Source: an uncultured Eubacteriales bacterium (GTDB taxonomy: Bacteria > Bacillota > Clostridia > Christensenellales > Aristaeellaceae). From it: 47,424 nt of DNA. Within the stretch, counting starts at the first letter, position 1; each line of letters opens with the position of its first letter. The stretch spans positions 1-47,424 of the forward strand of contig CACYZW010000042.1 of the NCBI GenBank assembly GCA_902778995.1, in the 5' to 3' direction. Below, one piece after another: positions 46,367 to 47,424 of this stretch. The position numbers were made by a program, and so were the translations under genes. A model generated the notes under the pieces. That model was given only the letters and a program-made list of their open reading frames with translations. It searched no databases and had not been told where the DNA came from.

Positions 46367-47314
46367 TCATGCTCCGATGTCGATCAGCTGATATTCGCGG
46401 CTGCCCAGGCCGATTTCCGCCGCGTGCTCCAGGGTATGAAGGCCCTGCAAGGCTTCGATGCGCTTCAGCAGCCGCTCGTTGCCCTCCGCCTGCCAGACCA
46501 GATCGATGCAGGCCTGGTCCAGCGCCACGGGGTCGGTCGAGGCCAGTATGCCGATGTCGTGTATGTCGGGTTCCTCAGGGTATCCGTTGCAGTCGCAATC
46601 AATGGAAATGCGGTTCATGACGTTGATGAAGATCACCCGATCTCCCAGATAGTCCACCACGCCCTTGGCGGCTTCGGCCATGGCCTCCAGGAATTCCATC
46701 TGCAGCTCGTCGTGCCAATGGGTGTCGCTGGTGCCGCCGGAGTGGATGCGCACCTTTCCCCGCGCGGAAGCCAGGCCGATGGAGGCGTTCTTGAGCGCGC
46801 CGCCGTAGCCTGCCATCTCGTGGCCCTTGAAATGGGACAGCACCACGTAGGAACCGTAGTCCGGGAAGTGAGCGCCCACCAGATCGCCAGTCAGTCGAAT
46901 GCCGCCGGTGACCGGAATCTCCATGGAGCCGTATTCATCCAGTATCTGAAAGTCGGCGATGTCGGTGAAGCCGTGATCCTCCGCCACCAGATAATGCTCT
47001 GCGGTGGCGGCGCGGGAGCCGGCATAGGCGGTATTGCATTCCACGATCGTGCCGTCCAGCTTCTTCACCAGATCGACGATCAATTCCGGGCGCAGGTAGT
47101 TGCTGTTCGGCGGCTCGCCGGTGGAAAGCTTCACGGCGACCGGGGCGGTCGGCGTCCAGTTCAGCGCCTCGTAGACCTTCACCAGGCCTTCGGGCGAAAT
47201 ATCGCCGGTAAAATAGACCACAGGCTTTGACGGCGCCTCCGCGCAGGCCGCAGCGCTGACGACGCAGAGCAGGCAGACCGCCAGCAGGACTACAAACCGT
47301 TTTTTCATGTTCAT
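46367..47314 (-). CDS. Secreted DUF362 domain protein
   Basis: This 315-residue protein has a signal peptide (MKKRFVVLLAVCLLC, cleavage near AAACAEA) and a single DUF362 domain. Family motifs include VAVKLSTGEPPNSNYLRPE, VVLSHFKGHEMAGYGGALKN and the later ILASTDPVALDQACIDLVW. DUF362 proteins often carry ferredoxin clusters; this one does not. Its role is unknown. It is the first gene of an operon with the YraQ permease. The start may be ATG 47314 or ATG 47308, both after AAGGGG. The last 110 bases of the window show no gene. Confidence 0.85.
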   Translation of the reverse strand: MNMKKRFVVLLAVCLLCVVSAAACAEAPSKPVVYFTGDISPEGLVKVYEALNWTPTAPVAVKLSTGEPPNSNYLRPELIVDLVKKLDGTIVECNTAYAGSRAATAEHYLVAEDHGFTDIADFQILDEYGSMEIPVTGGIRLTGDLVGAHFPDYGSYVVLSHFKGHEMAGYGGALKNASIGLASARGKVRIHSGGTSDTHWHDELQMEFLEAMAEAAKGVVDYLGDRVIFINVMNRISIDCDCNGYPEEPDIHDIGILASTDPVALDQACIDLVWQAEGNERLLKRIEALQGLHTLEHAAEIGLGSREYQLIDIGA

Positions 47315-47424
47315 TCATCCCCTTGGCTTAGAGTCTGTTTCTAAATTCGGAAAGATGCACTTTCGGCGTCAACGGTGCCGCGCCTCAAATCTACGATTTG
47401 AGCCGTGGCAGTCCGCGCAGCGGA

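Overview
The window looks like a chromosomal segment of a GC-rich Gram-positive anaerobe of class Clostridia, possibly Christensenellales-like gut flora; that placement is inferred. The support is indirect: Firmicutes gene pairings (era-recO, cysteine desulfurase-thiI, mrfA), a T-box leader, sigma-A promoters of TTGACA-N17-TATAAT type, secreted proteins with A-x-A signal peptides, a CD1871A-type CxxC protein, and several intergenic repeats. I see no rRNA, tRNA, CRISPR, phage or transposase gene.

Layout. 1-803: a secreted oligoendopeptidase F, cut by the window edge. 1225-1674: a NUDIX hydrolase with a TTG start. 1844-9045 (minus) is a possible single transcription unit: small membrane protein, cysteine desulfurase, thiI, mrfA helicase, thioredoxin, large GT-C-like membrane protein. 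9226-10602: zinc-ribbon membrane protein. 10622-11290: ogt, whose last 62 codons lie in a dispersed repeat. 11473-16330 (plus): era, recO, an AraC regulator, an iron alcohol dehydrogenase and an Fe-S aldo/keto reductase. 16586-17032: a divergent PAP2 gene flanked by a direct repeat. 17428-20344 (minus): a CxxC membrane protein followed by a membrane 4Fe-4S protein fused to two nearly identical thioredoxin-like domains. 20655-23860: a Cache hybrid histidine kinase and a PfkB sugar kinase.

24282-33702 (minus) is a molybdenum cofactor and molybdate uptake cluster read from a consensus promoter at 33798-33826: MoeA-like protein, xdhC, moaC, moaA, mogA, modA (broken by an internal deletion), modB, modC, mobA, a THEP1-type NTPase and moeA. 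No molybdoenzyme and no moaD or moaE is present here. xdhC suggests service to a xanthine-dehydrogenase-family enzyme elsewhere. 34034-35545 is a GH51 arabinofuranosidase. 35786-37165 is a type 2 TrpB behind a T-box leader whose apparent specifier is UGG (Trp).

37930-44609 holds the most unusual system. A membrane PAS-PAS-PAS-GGDEF protein overlaps, through a TTGA stop/start, a 1407-residue protein that joins an APC-type amino-acid permease to two PAS-like domains, a histidine kinase core and two receiver domains. The two proteins share a closely similar sensory module. A 59-residue winged-helix protein follows. After an island of repeats (44954-45409), the window ends with a YraQ-type permease and a secreted DUF362 protein in one operon.

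Two longer intergenic repeats (192 bp and about 174 bp) each occur twice, and both second copies lie together at 44954-45409. Repeats appear to have altered genes: one extends ogt, and one occupies the leader of mrfA.
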